In this document: piece by piece, positions 22,805 to 36,355 of the stretch
Layout of the letters: each line of letters begins with the position of its first letter
Numbering within the stretch: position 1 is the stretch's first letter
Assembly (NCBI GenBank): GCA_963922205.1
Contig: CAWUHX010000078.1
Location: 1,054,001-1,118,000 of the forward strand
Length of the DNA: 64,000 nt
Source of the DNA: Romanomermis culicivorax
Lineage: Eukaryota; Nematoda; Enoplea; Mermithida; Mermithidae
Direction: 5' to 3'
Notes under the pieces: generated by a model
Seen by the model: only the letters and a program-made list of their open reading frames with translations
Database searches by the model: none
What the model was told of the DNA's origin: nothing
Translations under genes and position numbers: made by a program

Positions 22805-24160
22805 GGGGGGGGCTGTCCCACTATACCAACCATCTCACAATGCAAACTTAAAAATATAATTGCCACTATGCCAACCATACATGCACGTGGGGAGGGTTGG
22901 GGGCTTTTGACCCCCCAGCAGATTTTTATTGACCCCTAGCAGATTCTGGCTGACCCCCAGCAGATTTGGCTTTCCCAGCAAAGATTGAGAAGATGACGAA
23001 GGAAAACGGGCAAGAGAGAAGAGAAAGTCGTCATAAAAATGGAAATGATGCCGTGCGGTGCCTGATGAGTGGCTGCTATACTTCACGCCATACGGCGCCT
23101 GATGGCTGTTTTGACAATGTCAAAATTTCTCATACGGTGGCATGCGGCAGCAATGCTTTAATATATCTCGATCGAGTCGATAATCTACCAGCAGGTAGAA
23201 GGCCTGGATGGACGGCGCCGTACGGCGCATGATAAGTATGTAGCTGCTATACTAACGTGCCGCACGGTGCCGTACATAACGTACGGCGAAGTATAGCAGG
23301 CCCTTAATATAGGTTGAATAATATGGTGCTTGGATGTTAGGAGACTTTCTGATACATTTCTTTTCGTTATCAAGAACAAAAAAAAATTTTGTATTTCACT
23401 CCCTGTCATGGCTGGCCCCCAGCAGAATTTCTATGCTGTGCATGTATGATGCCAACAGTCCATTATACCAACCACCCCACTATATCGACTGTCCCACTAG
23501 ACCAACCAATGTTGTAAAATGAAAAAAACTAAAAATAGAAATACGTATATCACGTGAATAAAAATGTGGATAGCTTATGTTCCCGCGGTTGGATAATGTA
23601 ATATAACATTGATGTCAAGAATGCGAAATCCGTGGTTTGCCGAATAATCCTTCAATTTTTACAAAAACTCTTTAGCAGCTCGCAGACGGAACAATCTCAA
23701 CTTATTAGGAATGCATCAATTGTACCACATTAGGAGGAAAAAAGACGGAGTGACGATTAGGGATAATCGAATCGTAAACTATTCAAAAGTTGGCCACAAT
23801 ATTTTGTGTACGCCATATATTCAGTTTGTATGTAATTTGGTCATAAATAATGATTCAAATGTTGTTGATTCAAATATGTAATTAGACTTTTGATGATTTA
23901 CCTGTAAAGCTCAAGAATACTGCGATGACACATTCGCATAAATAATTTCTTCTAAAATTCAAATAAAATAGTCAATTCTTATTGATCCACTTGTCATTCG
24001 AATCCACTACTTACAGTGTGCTATGCCTATATTACAGTTGGTAAAGTTTGACAACTGGTATAGTGGAACGGTTGGTATTTTTGGACGGTTGGTATAGTGG
24101 GACGGTTTGCATAGTGTGGGACGGTTGGTACAGTTGAATGGTTGACATAGTGGGGCTCAA
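22805..24160. mobile_element. Foldback-like element with CCACTATACCAACC tandem arms
   Basis: Left arm units (CCACTATACCAACCA) at 22813-22875 and 23449-23513, split by the hAT MITE at 22876-23448. The right arm at 24050-24155 is inverted (GGTTGGTATAGTGGGACG). A long G run (22799-22812) sits at the left edge. Confidence 0.7.
22876..23448. mobile_element. hAT-type MITE, CATACATGCAC termini, 573 bp
   Basis: Perfect 8-bp TSDs ATGCCAAC (22868-22875, 23449-23456). Ends CATACATGCAC / GTGCATGTATG. Internal CAGCAGATTCTG-type repeats. The inner part (about 23050-23305) resembles the GC-rich TA-MITE family of 35.2 kb. Confidence 0.88.
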
Positions 24161-24164
24161 TCGA

Positions 24165-26460
24165 TCTCAGCAACGACAAGTTTTGCATAAACTTTGACAT
24201 GCATTACAGTCTGTCCATTTTCAAATCAACCTCGGAAAGAAAACTAATCTTTAGAAATCAGTGAACAAACAATAAACCTGCACCGAAGTTTTCTTTTCTC
24301 AATTTATTCGCCTAATCACTACAATCGACTCGAGGAAAAATGGTGTCCCGGGTAATACTGAAACGTAGTCATAAATCATCGCCACCAATAATGCCGTGTT
24401 ACGTCTGTGCTATTAGGTGGGCAAAAACCTGAGGTTATTTGAGGAGTGTATGTAGACAGTGTCGATCAGTTAGATTGTCGTGACGGAAAATAGTCAACGA
24501 AAAATCGTCAATTGTATATTTTGTGGTTATCGTCTGTTTTTTTATGAAGTGCTGGTAAATTGAAAAATTACAGAAAAGTTTTCAAAATTGTTTGCATACA
24601 TCTTTTATCAAAATATATCAAGATTAGTTGAGATTAAATTATGAAATAATATTTTTTCGAATGTTACAATTTGGAAGTATCTCGGGAAAATCAGACTTAC
24701 GTGATGGGTAAAGTTTGTCACGTAAAAGCTCAAAAATGGAACAGTCATCCATATATGCTTGAAAACTTTGAGGCAATAGTATTTATGCTTTTTATCTATA
24801 GATTTTTGCACAAAACAGTAAGCAAGTGAATTACAGTATTCAATAACACTTTGGCAGGTGATTTATTGCTCACTCATCTAAAAAAGCGTTAAGCGCAATG
24901 GTGGTATTGTAATTGGGTTACGAAATATCGATTTTCGGGACATAATTGAGCAATAATTTGTCCTAATAGAAACAGAAAAGCTGTCATTCTTATTTCATAC
25001 TATTTTTATCCTATGGGAAAATATTTGACTTGAATCTTTTATTCTTTTGTATTTTTTTCATTTGCACTACAAAGAGTTTTCGCTTCTCTGAAACATTACT
25101 GTTTGAATTGTTGATCGTTCCATCCATTTCTGAAAACTATAGTGCGTCAGAAAAACGTTTCGGGTTATAAATTACAAAAATTCTTTTTCAGAAAACCACA
25201 TCAGCCTGGCGTCAAAATATTATCAGCTTGCTATCTAACATTTTTGAAAGTGACCAATTATATCCCACTTATTTTGAAATAGACGAAGTGACAACGAGAA
25301 ACATAGGTTCATTTTGAAACGTAATTTTTAGGCAGTGAAAAACTTCATACCGTAGAAAAACGCTGAATTTTTACATAAAAACGTTGAGGCGAAAATCATA
25401 AAAAACGCATGGCGCCCGTCGGCTTTTGACTTGGAACGAGCTGAATTGACGCCTGAGCGCTATTCGATAAATTTCGACTCGACTAGGTTATTGAAGAGAA
25501 TTTTTCGTTGTTCTGTCAATTTGTTCGTTTATTACAGTAATAGGCTTACTACTGCAAGAAATTGTCACCTGACGGTGTTCTTCTGATCTACAAATGAAAT
25601 AACTACTTATAGAAGGAGGGTTGGATTGTGTAAAATTACACAAATAACTGTGAAAATCGATGTCAATTATGTTCCTGTTTGTTACATTTTCCATAAGTAT
25701 GATAATCTGTTTTCCTTTACAACTTCTAAATAAATGATAAAAATGGAAAACAAGTACACTACGAGTATTTCATATTTTTCCGATTTTCTTCCAAACTACA
25801 TGTCACATGTGGGATATAAAATTGGTGAGCACACCTATATGTAACTGACCTTCAACATTTTTCGTGGAAAACGTTATGCTTTATGTAAACGATGTTACTT
25901 TTTTTCTAATTTTTTTAATTTATGCAATAATTTTATAAAAACAGACTATAGGGTCTTATGTTTCCAAACACCTATAATTTCTTTTACCATAATTCCTCGT
26001 ATCGAATTGATGATTGATTAGAATAAATCAATATGAAAATCACCGGTTGTTCAAGAGCTATTCACGGCGAGTGATTAGTTCTCCGGACATGCGTAGTTTT
26101 TCATTGTGATCATCTTTTGTAATTATATTCATACAGAATGTCTTTTGCCTTCTTTCTAATCATGGAAAGTTAATGAACTTCTGTCTCGCATTATGAGTTG
26201 TAATACCCATTCAGTTGAATTAATTCCTTTATTTGCATGTCAACGGAATTGTACGTTTTTTAATTAAGTTTTGTTTAAATAAGGCTCGTATTAACTTCTG
26301 ATAAGCTAGCGGAATAACATAACTAAAAGATAATTTGATTCTTCTTTCAGTTCTTTCAAGAGCTCATGACTTTTCTAACTTTGAGCGTGTCTTTACACAT
26401 TTTGTGGACAAAAAACATATTGTTGCTTATCTGACAGTGTTTTTTACTACAGAAGTTTCC
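24165..26460. other. No gene recognised
   Basis: A/T-rich with degraded MITE pieces (for example the CCTCGGAAAG block at about 24215, the CTGTTTTTTTATGAA block at about 24535, and AAAAACAGACTATA at about 25938-25951). Short frames only. Confidence 0.45.
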
Positions 26461-26462
26461 AC

Positions 26463-26702
26463 TATACTCTGTTCATTTTGAAATGATCGATGCAGCGATG
26501 TCGCGGCGAAAATTCTGTTTAAAATTAGGCTAGACTCGGTTACCTCTATCCGATAAATTTTTCTTTCGTGATGCAGGTTGTTTGATGATCATTTTTTTAA
26601 ATCATTCAAAGACTACCGCAATTGATTTCCTAATTTCTAGTAAGGCTGCGTTTGCTGAAACCTCGACCGCTGCATCGATCATTTTAAATTAGATGGAGTA
26701 TA
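26463..26702. mobile_element. TA-flanked MITE, TATACTC...GAAATGATCGATGCAG termini
   Basis: Left TATACTCTGTTCATTTTGAA ATGATCGATGCAG; right TGCATCGATCATTTTAAATT then GGAGTATA, inverted. About 240 bp. Same family as 62252-62489. Confidence 0.7.
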
Positions 26703-26709
26703 GTATGTT

Positions 26710-29700
26710 GTGCTTATTTTATCAACACATGATAAATATTGCTTCTGCTGGATCAAATTACAGACATGATAACTTTGTGCATGCCTTTGTCAGATGGATG
26801 CCACACTGTTCACAATATATTGTCATTTTAAAGTTTTTTTTCGGTATTTTTATCACCGGTGTCATTCAGGGTTTTCAGAAGACTAAAAAACAGCTATTCG
26901 AGCTAGTTTCTGATAGTCACTGCATTTTCTCTCTCTTCGCGTATTCTTGACTTGATCAGCAAAATCTAATAAATTCGTATACAACTTTACAAATTTTTCC
27001 ATACATCTAAGCATATTCTTGTGCTGGAGCCGCTTTCATCAAAGGGATTTAAGCTACAGCTGCTGGAGCTTAAGTCACTTTGATGAATCGGGTACACTGT
27101 GTCTCCTAAAATACAGGGTTTAACAGTTCGTGATTTTCTGCTAAAACTACGCGTTGAGATTAGCATAATTTGCGAACTAATTCTTTTTGAAGATATTATT
27201 TATTTTCAAATTTTATAAAAAAGTTTTTATAAAACAAGATTTTATCATGTAAAAATTAACAAAACTGCCATTGATTTTAGTGAAAATATTTATTGCGGTT
27301 TCCTCTCAAAGAAATCCGGATTTTTTTCTAAAATCAATAAAAAAAGAATAATTATTTGAAATTTTTTAGAATTTTTCAAAAAGAGTGTCGAGCAGTTCTC
27401 AACAATCTGAGCAGATGATGTACTGTGACTGCAGGCGAAAGATTTTTATATTTTGGAACGTCAGCTTTCATGTGCATGAATCTGCTTCGCTCTAATTCAT
27501 CACAGTCAGATTTTTTTATCAATTAATTACGCCATTTTTCGTACTTAAGCTTTCTTTAACCTATAATTTTTTTTCTATCGAGAATAATCGTTTTCGTTAA
27601 GTCTGGGGGGTATGTACGTAGGAGATAGATTACGTAAATATATTGATCAGTTTACTGTATCATGTAGCTGTATAAGTGCTGTTCGTTGTCGTTGGGCTAT
27701 ACAACACAAAGTCCCAAGTTTTGCATCTTGTGCGTCAGATGTTTTTTTTTTACGAAAACGTGGTCATAGATCATTTTCCTTAGTACCATTCTTCATGCTG
27801 TATTTGACTCTCAAGCTTTATGGGCTCCTTCTAGCCTATGTACGGAAAACACTGCATCCGAGAGATAATATTTTGGGCAATTAAGACTCAGGCTAATCTT
27901 CCCAAACTGATGTGAATATGACAATGATTTTAGAACATTTTGATTTTGAAGACGTGAAATTTTGACATAATAACTATTTGATATACAATTGGATAATTCG
28001 CAAAATCATAAGATATACGCTTTTTATATAGCACTTTTTTAGTGTTCCTATACAATTCAAAAATTCGTCAGAATTTAGGAACTTTCGGTCATGACTGGAA
28101 AATAGGTTATCCAATTCGGAAAACTATTAGCTTTCAGTAAATCTATAGTGTCAATATTTTCCTTTATATTTGACGATTATTTCTCATTACTTTTCGAGTA
28201 GATTTATGCAAATTTTAGAGTGAATAATAAGAACGGCATTGTAAGATGACAGCTTAAAATTATTCAGGTTGCGAGTGGTGTTCTCACTGCATTTTATTTC
28301 TTGCCTACAACAACATTATAATGAATGAAAATAATAGTGATCTGAGCACAGTTGCACTGACATCCTGTTCGGAAAGGTGATCCTTTCCGCCAACGCCCGA
28401 ATCACTCATGAACTAAGAGCCGAACATTAGCTTTCTGTACAAATTTTGATAGAACTTTGAAACCTGCATTGAATGTAGGAAATCGAAATTCAAATTAGAA
28501 AAACTCATGGAGTTCATTTGGTCAAAAGGGACTCCTTTCCCGGAGGGGATGTTTGTGCAACTGGGCCCTGAAACCCTATCCTAAAGACAAATGGTTGAGT
28601 TTTAATAATTGCCCCATGAACAGTCGTGTGTTTTCAACTGACAAGCTTTCGAAAAAGTATCTTTTTCTGATGGATTTCTTATGACCTGTTGGTATATTGA
28701 TCATACATAGCTTTGCCTTTTTTATATCTTCTTTCTTTTGATTCTCCTGCGTATGAGGAAATTGCTAATAGCACATTCTCTAATTTTTGCTAAATCTTTG
28801 TTAAGTTACAACAGTAAAGCAGGTCTAAAAATATTTCTTTCCATCAATCAAAAGGCGCTTTTTCTAAATTGACATGGACATTGTCTCAGTGAAGCAGCTT
28901 CTGTCATGCAAATGTCATTTTAGCCTATATCATTGCTAAAATTCCTTAAGTTATACAAGAAGAATCTTGAACACTTGACGATAAGATAGGGTATTGAATT
29001 TTAAGTCACAAAGAATCATTAACCTCAATAGTTCGCATCATCTTCCATAACTGTCACATATTTATTGTAGGGTCTTTTCTTTTTTTACAATCAATAGCAT
29101 TTTTTTGGAAAGGATGTTTAATTGCCTTGATTTCGTTGAATTTAGCTTGCAGAGTTTTCAATAACGCTAACGTTTCCACGAGGACAGTTCTCAAAACGTT
29201 GGCAGAATTTTTGGCGTCGATGCCCGTTCGACGATTTTTTAACTTTTCTAAATAAGTTTTTTTTATTCAGTCTAATTGTGGGAAGGTCAGATAAGATATG
29301 TGAATCCTCTTGTACGTAATATCCTAACAAAAAGTAATGAAGAATGTTTTTTAGTGAGTGATGAAGTTTTTGAGGCAAGGACAGTACTTATTTTTCAATA
29401 ATTTTTATTTTGTGATTGACTTGCTTGGACATTTAGGTTAAAATGGTTATCGTCTGATTTTCTCGGAATACTTCGCAATATAACTGGAACAAGTACGTAC
29501 ATATTTCTACGACTTTCTGCCTTCGTCACATAGGACTAACAATTTGTGGGCATTTTCAGCTAACCTTCGACCCTTAAAAAGCCGTTCTTTTTTTACTCAA
29601 GTTTTGGATATGTATTCGAAAATTTTTGGAGCGGGGTTTTTTGCTGTAATGTTGTTCAAATGTTAGTTTCATGACATTTTCAGAAGAAACTTTTTTGAGG

Positions 29701-30075
29701 GTTCAAAATATGTTGGATTTTCAAAAAATCTGAAATGCAAATTGAGTTTAAATAGGATCTCAGAATCTGGCCCTCTGGTGATGGGAATAAATAATGTGGA
29801 AATATGATGCGGCGAAAACGCATTGTCCTTATGCAATACATTATCCACAGTACCTGTAAATGTGTTGCGACGCGCTGTTTCATATCCTGATTTCCTGAAA
29901 ATACCGTAATATCTGATGATCACACAAGACTGAAAATTGTTCAGTAATGTGACGCAAAAGCAGTTTTTACATATACTCAAAATTGTAGCTCTGAAATATG
30001 TTTTGCAGCCTCAAAAATGATCAAAAATATGAGTACCCAAAAATTCTGCGAGCTCATTAAGCGTCAACGATTTTG
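26710..30075. other. No gene recognised
   Basis: A/T-rich. Holds a short inverted GCTTAAGTC motif (27025-27095), related to the 42.7 kb palindrome, and an inverted pair with CAGTTGCAC...CCTTTCC (28349-28566). The 90-residue frame at 27612-27884 shows no recognisable motif. Confidence 0.45.
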
Positions 30076-30086
30076 AGTATTGTGAC

Positions 30087-30469
30087 CATACATGCACAGC
30101 ATAGAAATTCTGCTGAGGGTCAGCCAGGACAAGGGATGGGATATAAAATATTTTTCTTTATTTGATTACGAAAAGAAAGGCTTTCTAACATTTAAGCAGC
30201 ATATTCTTCAACCAGTCAAATATGCGAAACTATTTGCTTGGTCATCTTTTAAAGTTTTAATGTTACATTTTTGGAATTAAGTATGCCTTGTTCAGGAAAT
30301 TCGTTAAACTACGTCATTTTGATCCAAATGACGACTTCCTCTTCTCTCTTGCCCTATTTCTTTCATCATCTTCTGGATCAATGTTGGAAGCGGCGAATCT
30401 GCTGGGGTCAACAAGAATCTGCTGAGGGTTAACCAATTGGGGTCAATACCCCCAAATCCCCCATGTATG
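30087..30469. mobile_element. hAT-type MITE, CATACATG termini, 383 bp
   Basis: Perfect 8-bp TSDs ATTGTGAC (30079-30086, 30470-30477). Ends CATACATG / CATGTATG. Same family as 22876-23448, opposite orientation. Confidence 0.88.
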
Positions 30470-31640
30470 ATTGTGACGATGCACAAACCGTGTACACATT
30501 AAGCTCTGAACCCATTTACTTCATGATGCATATCCAAATCACGAGCCCGGACTCGCTACTTATCAGTGACGAGGATTCACAAGTACTTAGTTTCGTATGA
30601 TGTAGGGTATGGCCGAAAATATCGAAAGTATGAGATTTTGTTTGCTTGTCCGTTTCAATACTTGAAAACATTTTAGGAAAAGCTATACGAGACCGAATCA
30701 TTCACAAGATGGTCTTGAAGGAAAAACTACCCAAACGCGTGTAGTGGCGAATAGATGTGCTTCAAGTGACCTATCTGTCTATGGCCCATTTAATTCATAA
30801 TGATAGACCAAGCGAAAACCAAAAAAGTAAGTTCAATTTGATAGGCAATTTTCACTTAGCGGAAATTTTATACTGTAGGAAAACGCTAAATTTCTTCATA
30901 AGAATGGGGTTGGCTAAAGTCATTGAAATACATAATGTTTATCCACTGTTGAGCTGTACAGGATTGGGTACCAAAACGCTACTCGAGAAATTTCGATCAC
31001 TTAACCAGATTATTGAAGTAAATTTTCACCTGTCCTGTTTACCGGTCACTTACGACAACTTTTTCATTAATTATAGTAATTAGCCTACTTAATTTTTCTG
31101 TATTGAACTTACTTTCATGGGTTTGCTACATCGTTCACTGCAGAATTAATGTTTCCTAGGTCAAAATTTCATTCAAAAACCTACATTGGTTGTTGAACGA
31201 TACAATGTTGAACGATACCAATTTACAGTATTGAACTCTTTTTCTGATGATTTTCGTCAGAAAATCAAAACCAATAATATTCAACGTTTATGAATCGGCT
31301 GCAAGAGGCCTTTTAACCTGAATACCTGAATACCTCATTTCATTTCAGTGCAACTTGAGATTTCAGGATGGCACTAAAATTTTTATTTCATTCTAGTGTG
31401 TCAATGCAGTTCAGACACAATATATAGGAATATTACTGATTCAGGCGGTTCTAGCAACCGTCATTTCTCATATTTTGTAACTTCTTCTCTTTGTCATGCA
31501 TATACATGCATACTATTTCCGCAAGTACTGTTTCCATTGGAAACATAGACACTCATAGACAAGCATCTATATGCATTTATATGCAAATCATGCGTATTTT
31601 CTTTGTCTTAACTTTTTCTACTAGAGCTAGCTGTTTCTAA

Positions 31641-32000
31641 TTAGTCATCCGCAGAAAAAAGATCATTCTTTTTGTCCCTCACTAGCTTTTTATATGGCTT
31701 CATCAGTCGCCTTGGCGTCCACCATACAAATTCGTTCGGCTGAACAAGTCGTTTTTTGACCCTAGCAACTTTATTGTATATTTTCCTGTTTTTTTTTTGT
31801 TTCACGTGTTTTTCTTCTTGTATGCATCTGTCCGAAATCCCGGGCGTCAAAAATTTTTACAGTATAATGCACTATCCTACTGTATGGCTACCTTTGTTTC
31901 CATGAACCTAATTTTCTTTTCCGTCGTTGTCTTTTGGGTTTGTACGTTCGATCGCAATTTATCAATTTTTTCGCTTACGAATCTTTTGGCGCAATAACAG
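31641..32000 (-). pseudogene. Unrecognised Lys-rich frames, possibly a decayed gene or retrocopy
   Basis: Minus strand carries two neighbouring lysine-rich frames in different registers: AKRFVSEKIDKL...EKKIRFMETKVAIQ (about 31870-31995), then KIYNKVARVKKRLVQPNEF followed by VWWTPRRLMKPYKKL ending at TAA near 31641. The pair looks like one protein broken by a frameshift. No start, intron boundary or family was recognised. Confidence 0.25.
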
Positions 32001-32430
32001 GAAATAATTTATGACTTTTTCAAATTATGGCGCCCGGTTTGTCATAATTTATAAGAATATCGCCTATCATTCCGTCGGGTATTTTTGGCCGAAAACTAAT
32101 CCATTTCCAGTCGTTTTTTGCTGCTTTTTAATTTTACATCTTTGAATGGCTATTGATGAGGCGCCGTTGAACTGAAGAAAAATGACTGCGATTCTAAAAA
32201 CCATTGACTAGCTGTTAAAAGCAGTTTCGCTCCCGAAAAGCTTCATTTTCACTTTAATTCGTGTTTTGAGCTCCTATATGACAGATATATGTCATTAATC
32301 TTCTGCGTATTGAATTCTTCTTCATGAGATTTTCGGTGAAACGCTAAAAGTAAGGTGGTTGCAGTCATGGATCTCATTCAACAATGAATCTGCTGGAGGT
32401 GAGACAAACCTAAAGTTGCGTCATTTTGTC

Positions 32431-32677
32431 TATAGTCTGTTTTTCTTGAAATGCTTCTAAATAATGAAAGAGGAAAGCAAGTAGTATTTCAAATTTTCAA
32501 GATTTCCTGTTGAACAACATAACGTTTAGGGCTGGAAATTTATGAGCTTACTGACCTCATCTTAAACATTTTTCGAGTGAAAAATTTTACGATAAGAGCT
32601 TTATGTAAAGAACTTTGACGACACTTTTGATTTGTGTCACTTTTCTAGTTGGAAACATTTATAAAAAACAGACTATA
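32431..32677. mobile_element. TA-flanked MITE, TATAGTCTGTTTTT termini
   Basis: Perfect 14-bp inverted termini TATAGTCTGTTTTT (32431-32444) and AAAAACAGACTATA (32664-32677); TA ends suggest a mariner-type target duplication. Confidence 0.8.
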
Positions 32678-33054
32678 GATCTATCGATTTATACTCGATT
32701 TTTTGTATGTATTTTAGAACAAAAAGTTCCGCTGAAACTCCAAGACCCGGTGTTGCACCAAACATCTCTAAACTTCTGAATCAGGTTCAGAGGTTCTAAA
32801 CGCGGTACACTCTGATCCTTTGTCTACTTTTTTCTCTAAATTTGGCATCCAGTGACCACTTATCCCCTACCCACAAGAAGCAAAACTTTGGGATTCAGCA
32901 AAGCGTAATAGATCATCGTGTTCTCACTGTGAGATAGTCTGACTTGCCAGTTGAACACACTGTCAAGTGAATGCTGAAGTATGTATCACCGTCATTCGTT
33001 GAGAGTGATTTCAACAGTCGTTAAGTCACGTCAATACTGATATACATAATCAAC

Positions 33055-33274
33055 TACACTCTGTTCATTTTCAAATGGGTCTCGGAATGGAAATAAGCAT
33101 CGAAATGCAAGCAAATCTGTCGGAAGGCGATGAACATGCATCACAAGCCAATATTTTATTTTTTTCAGGTTGTATTTTTAAAAGTCTACGGTCAATCCCG
33201 CGTACGCACGTTCTTTATTATTTGCATGAACATCTTTTTTTCTTTTGAGGCTCATTTCGAAAAAATAGACTATA
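33055..33274. mobile_element. MITE with CCAAATGAGCCTCGG-type termini
   Basis: Left TCATTTTCAAATGGGTCTCG; right GAGGCTCATTTCGAAAAAAT then AGACTATA. About 220 bp; relatives at 34892-35105, 45180-45367 and a partial one at about 24210. Confidence 0.6.
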
Positions 33275-33289
33275 ATGAATCTTCCTGAT

Positions 33290-33495
33290 AATTTGAACAT
33301 TGTTCGTAGACAATCCGTAAATTATCACACCATTAAGAGTTAATGCTAACTCGCATGCATAAAGGCGAGTTAGCGTTAGCTCGTGTTAAAGTCGACCATT
33401 TCAACACATGCTAACCTTAATCGGAATCCATAAAGGCGAGCTAGCGCTCACACGTGTCAAGTTAACTCGAGATGTAGCAAGATTAAAGTTCGCAC
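33290..33495. repeat. Short inverted/direct repeats GCGAGTTAGCGTTAGCTCG
   Basis: Two blocks, ATAAAGGCGAGTTAGCGTTA and ATAAAGGCGAGCTAGCGCTC, with flanking TGCTAAC motifs. Probably a small MITE or part of one. Confidence 0.4.
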
Positions 33496-33554
33496 GAATT
33501 AAAGAAAGATCCGCCATTCTTTTCTCGTGTCCGTTTAATAATTTTTAACCCTCA

Positions 33555-33801
33555 ATAGTCTGTTTTTCTTAAAATACTTCCGAATAATAAATCTGAAAAG
33601 CAAGTACTATTTTATATTTTCTGCATTTTCTGTCAAGCCGTACGTCATATGGAACTGAAAATTTGTGACAACATTCAACTTACAACCACAAAGTTTTTGA
33701 GTTAAAAATTCTTCGGTAAGAAGTTCATGTAGAGGATTTTTAATTCACTGTCATTTGTGTCATTCTTCATTTCGGAAGCATTTTATGAAAAACAGACTGT
33801 A
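33555..33801. mobile_element. Second TATAGTCTGTTTTT-family MITE
   Basis: ATAGTCTGTTTTTCTT at the left, AAAAACAGACTGT at the right; same length (about 247 bp) and inner blocks as 32431-32677. Confidence 0.7.
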
Positions 33802-34891
33802 GATCAAATGCATGCTTCATGGTTTGAAAGGGTAAAACGTCAAAGCATTGAAGACCCAAGAATTTTCATGATCTACGTGATACCATCTCCATGAGTAGGA
33901 TAATCTGAGGAGTTTGTAAAAGAAAGCTTTCCACACTTCGGAAGTCACAAGCTAAGCTCACTTGTACTGAGGATCACTTGCAGTAAGCTATGCAGCGCAA
34001 TTAAACTGTTTGAATAACTCAGCCCGTCTTTATGTTTGGAATTTTGGAACGAAAATTTCGCATTTAGATATTAGATGGTTTTCATCACGCCATCTTCATT
34101 ACTAGATATTGGATAGAACATTATGTTCATCGTCTCAAAAAAGTTCCTGCATATACTATACTTGACCTTATTGATACAAATAGTGCGAAGTGCAATTGTC
34201 AAAAAGTCAGGTTTTTTGCTAAAATTATTTTTTAAGGAGATTTTCACACCCTCCCCTAATTTTTTCCCCTTCTAGATCCTCCCACTTGAAAAAATGCTGT
34301 CCTAGCATTTCTGGCGCCGCCTAGAAATTAAAAAAAAGATTTTTGAGTGTAATCACTGCATTAAGAAGCAGGATCAAGAAAAATATTCTTTTTCTATTTC
34401 GCTTATAGAAGACATGGTGATTGAGGTTTGCGATTGAGCTCTCGTTCCAGACGCAATTTTCATTGGAGCGTAAACTTGATTTGTACTAGTTCAAATTTGA
34501 AGTACTTTCCATCACCCTTTTCCCATACTTGATTTTTGCAAATTGTAGAAAGTCGAATTCAGTTTTCTTTAAAAACTCGCATACCAAACAAGAACAATGT
34601 CGAAACCAATGATAAATCAGACAGCCGAAAAAATGAAAATTTCTTAAAGGATTTGAAATAATACACGTTGTTTTAAAAATAGAACTGTCATCGTAAAGTT
34701 TGCATAATTTATCAAACTTTATACCGTGAGACCAAGAATTATTTATGCGTGAAGCCGCAAAAGCGTTCATAAAAGTCGGAATACCTCGCTTTCAATTTTA
34801 AACCAAAATTGGCTTCGACAGATTTAGGATGACTGAATAAAATATTTGTTTTTCATCTTTCAACACGAAATTAACGTGAACGGTTGGAGCC

Positions 34892-35105
34892 TGTAGTTTC
34901 CAAATGAGCCTCGAAAAGCAAAATAATCCATATAAATCGATAAGCAGACATTTAACCTGCATCGTAGGCCAAAATCTTTTTTTCTCATTTTGTTCGCTTA
35001 GCTGCTACAGGCAACTCGAGAAAAAAGGTGTCGTTATATGCAGGTTTTTTATTATTTGCATGAACATGAACACGCCGAGGCTCATTTGGAAATATAATAG
35101 ACTAT
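34892..35105. mobile_element. MITE with CCAAATGAGCCTCGG termini
   Basis: GTTTCCAAATGAGCCTCG at the left; CGAGGCTCATTTGGAAATAT at the right, ending AGACTATA. Same family as 33055-33274. Confidence 0.65.
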
Positions 35106-35224
35106 AATAACATCGACATTTTTTTACAGTCAACAAACTTTCAAAATTTAAAAGACATGCTTTTCATACAATAACACAAAAAATTATCTACTGAGTTTCC
35201 ATGAAAAATTTTTCATGGCTTATA

Positions 35225-35497
35225 AAGGCCCTGTCATACTTCACCGCGCGGCGCCGCGCGGCGCCGGTTCTATTCATACTAAAAAGCGACGTTTTTTGCG
35301 GCGCCGCACGGCGCCCCATCAGGTTTCAACTAAACCAATACACATTTTTTGAGAAGAGCAAAATCCAAAAGTAAAAAAGCGGCGCCGTATGGCGCCGCGC
35401 GGCGAAGTATGACAAGCCATTGCGCGGTACCGCCTGTTAGTATGAATAGGACAACCGGCACCGCGCGGTGCCGCGCGGTGAAGTATGACAGGGCCTT
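35225..35497. mobile_element. 273-bp TA-flanked MITE with GC-rich termini
   Basis: Inverted ends AAGGCCCTGTCATACTTCAC followed by CGCGCGGCGCCGCGCGG; the first 20 bases are perfect on both sides. Flanked by TA (35223-35224, 35498-35499). Confidence 0.82.
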
Positions 35498-35504
35498 TAG
35501 GAAT

Positions 35505-36225
35505 TTTAAGTCAATTTGCTTTATCGTCCATCTTTGGGTTTTCTCAAGACGCCATTGCGATTTTTTTAAGATGCCGTCTTGATTTTTTTACAGGATGACA
35601 TTCAGTTTTTCCGAGATCCTTGATTTTTTTCAACTTTTTCTTAAAAAACTGTGATGCGCTTGGAAAAATTAACATAGAAAAACTGGTGACACCTTAATTT
35701 TTTGTGACACACCATTAAATTTTTGCGATAAAAAACGTCTGATCATCACCTTCGAAGATGACAATTTTTTATAGTGGTAAATTCTTTCAAATGGCTGCGG
35801 CAAAGCGTGCATTTCATATTATATCGTAAACATAGCACTAAAAAGAGTTCATAATAGTTGCCGTTATGCACCGCTTGCATATTTTATTTTTTGAGAACTT
35901 CTTGTTCAAACACTAGTGCCAAATCACTAGCAAATTTTTCAGTATCTGCATTCTTATCAAATGCAGTCTTTCCGCATTGACTGAATGTCTCTTAATTGTT
36001 TTTCATTCAAATTTAAATGTAAACAAGACGGCTAAGCAAAGGCGATGAGTGTAATGGCGCATTTGCACCTCACGCCACGACCGCGGCGGCCGTGACCAAT
36101 CAGATTTCAAAGCAAGTGACATCCAATCAATCAGATTTAACGCCATTTTTTAGGGCACAGTCCGATTGGAAACGGCCACCGGGACCATAGCATGTTGCTG
36201 TATATGAGATTGTGTCGCAACTTGG
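35505..36225. other. No gene recognised
   Basis: A/T-rich, then a G+C-richer patch near 36060-36190 (ACGACCGCGGCGGCCGTGAC palindrome). No coding frame supported. Confidence 0.45.
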
Positions 36226-36226
36226 C

Positions 36227-36353
36227 GACCGTCTCACTTTGGCGCCCGTCTCACTTTGGCGCCCATCTCACTTTGGCGCACATCTCACTTTGGCGCCCAT
36301 CTCACTTTGGCGCACATCTCACTTTGGCGCCCATCTCACTTTGGCGCCCGTCT
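36227..36353 (+). repeat. Minisatellite, GTCTCACTTTGGCGCCC units
   Basis: About seven 17-19-base units. The array resumes at 37382-37440 after a TA-flanked insertion (36356-37366) and recurs in reverse complement at 43813-43995, so it may form the arms of a large element. Confidence 0.85.
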
Positions 36354-36355
36354 TA

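Noticed and set aside
36227..36353. GGCGCC repeat array considered as CRISPR or a coding repeat
   Set aside because: No spacers. Frames through it (SLWRPSHFGA-type) are an effect of the 18-base unit, and the array is broken by insertions.
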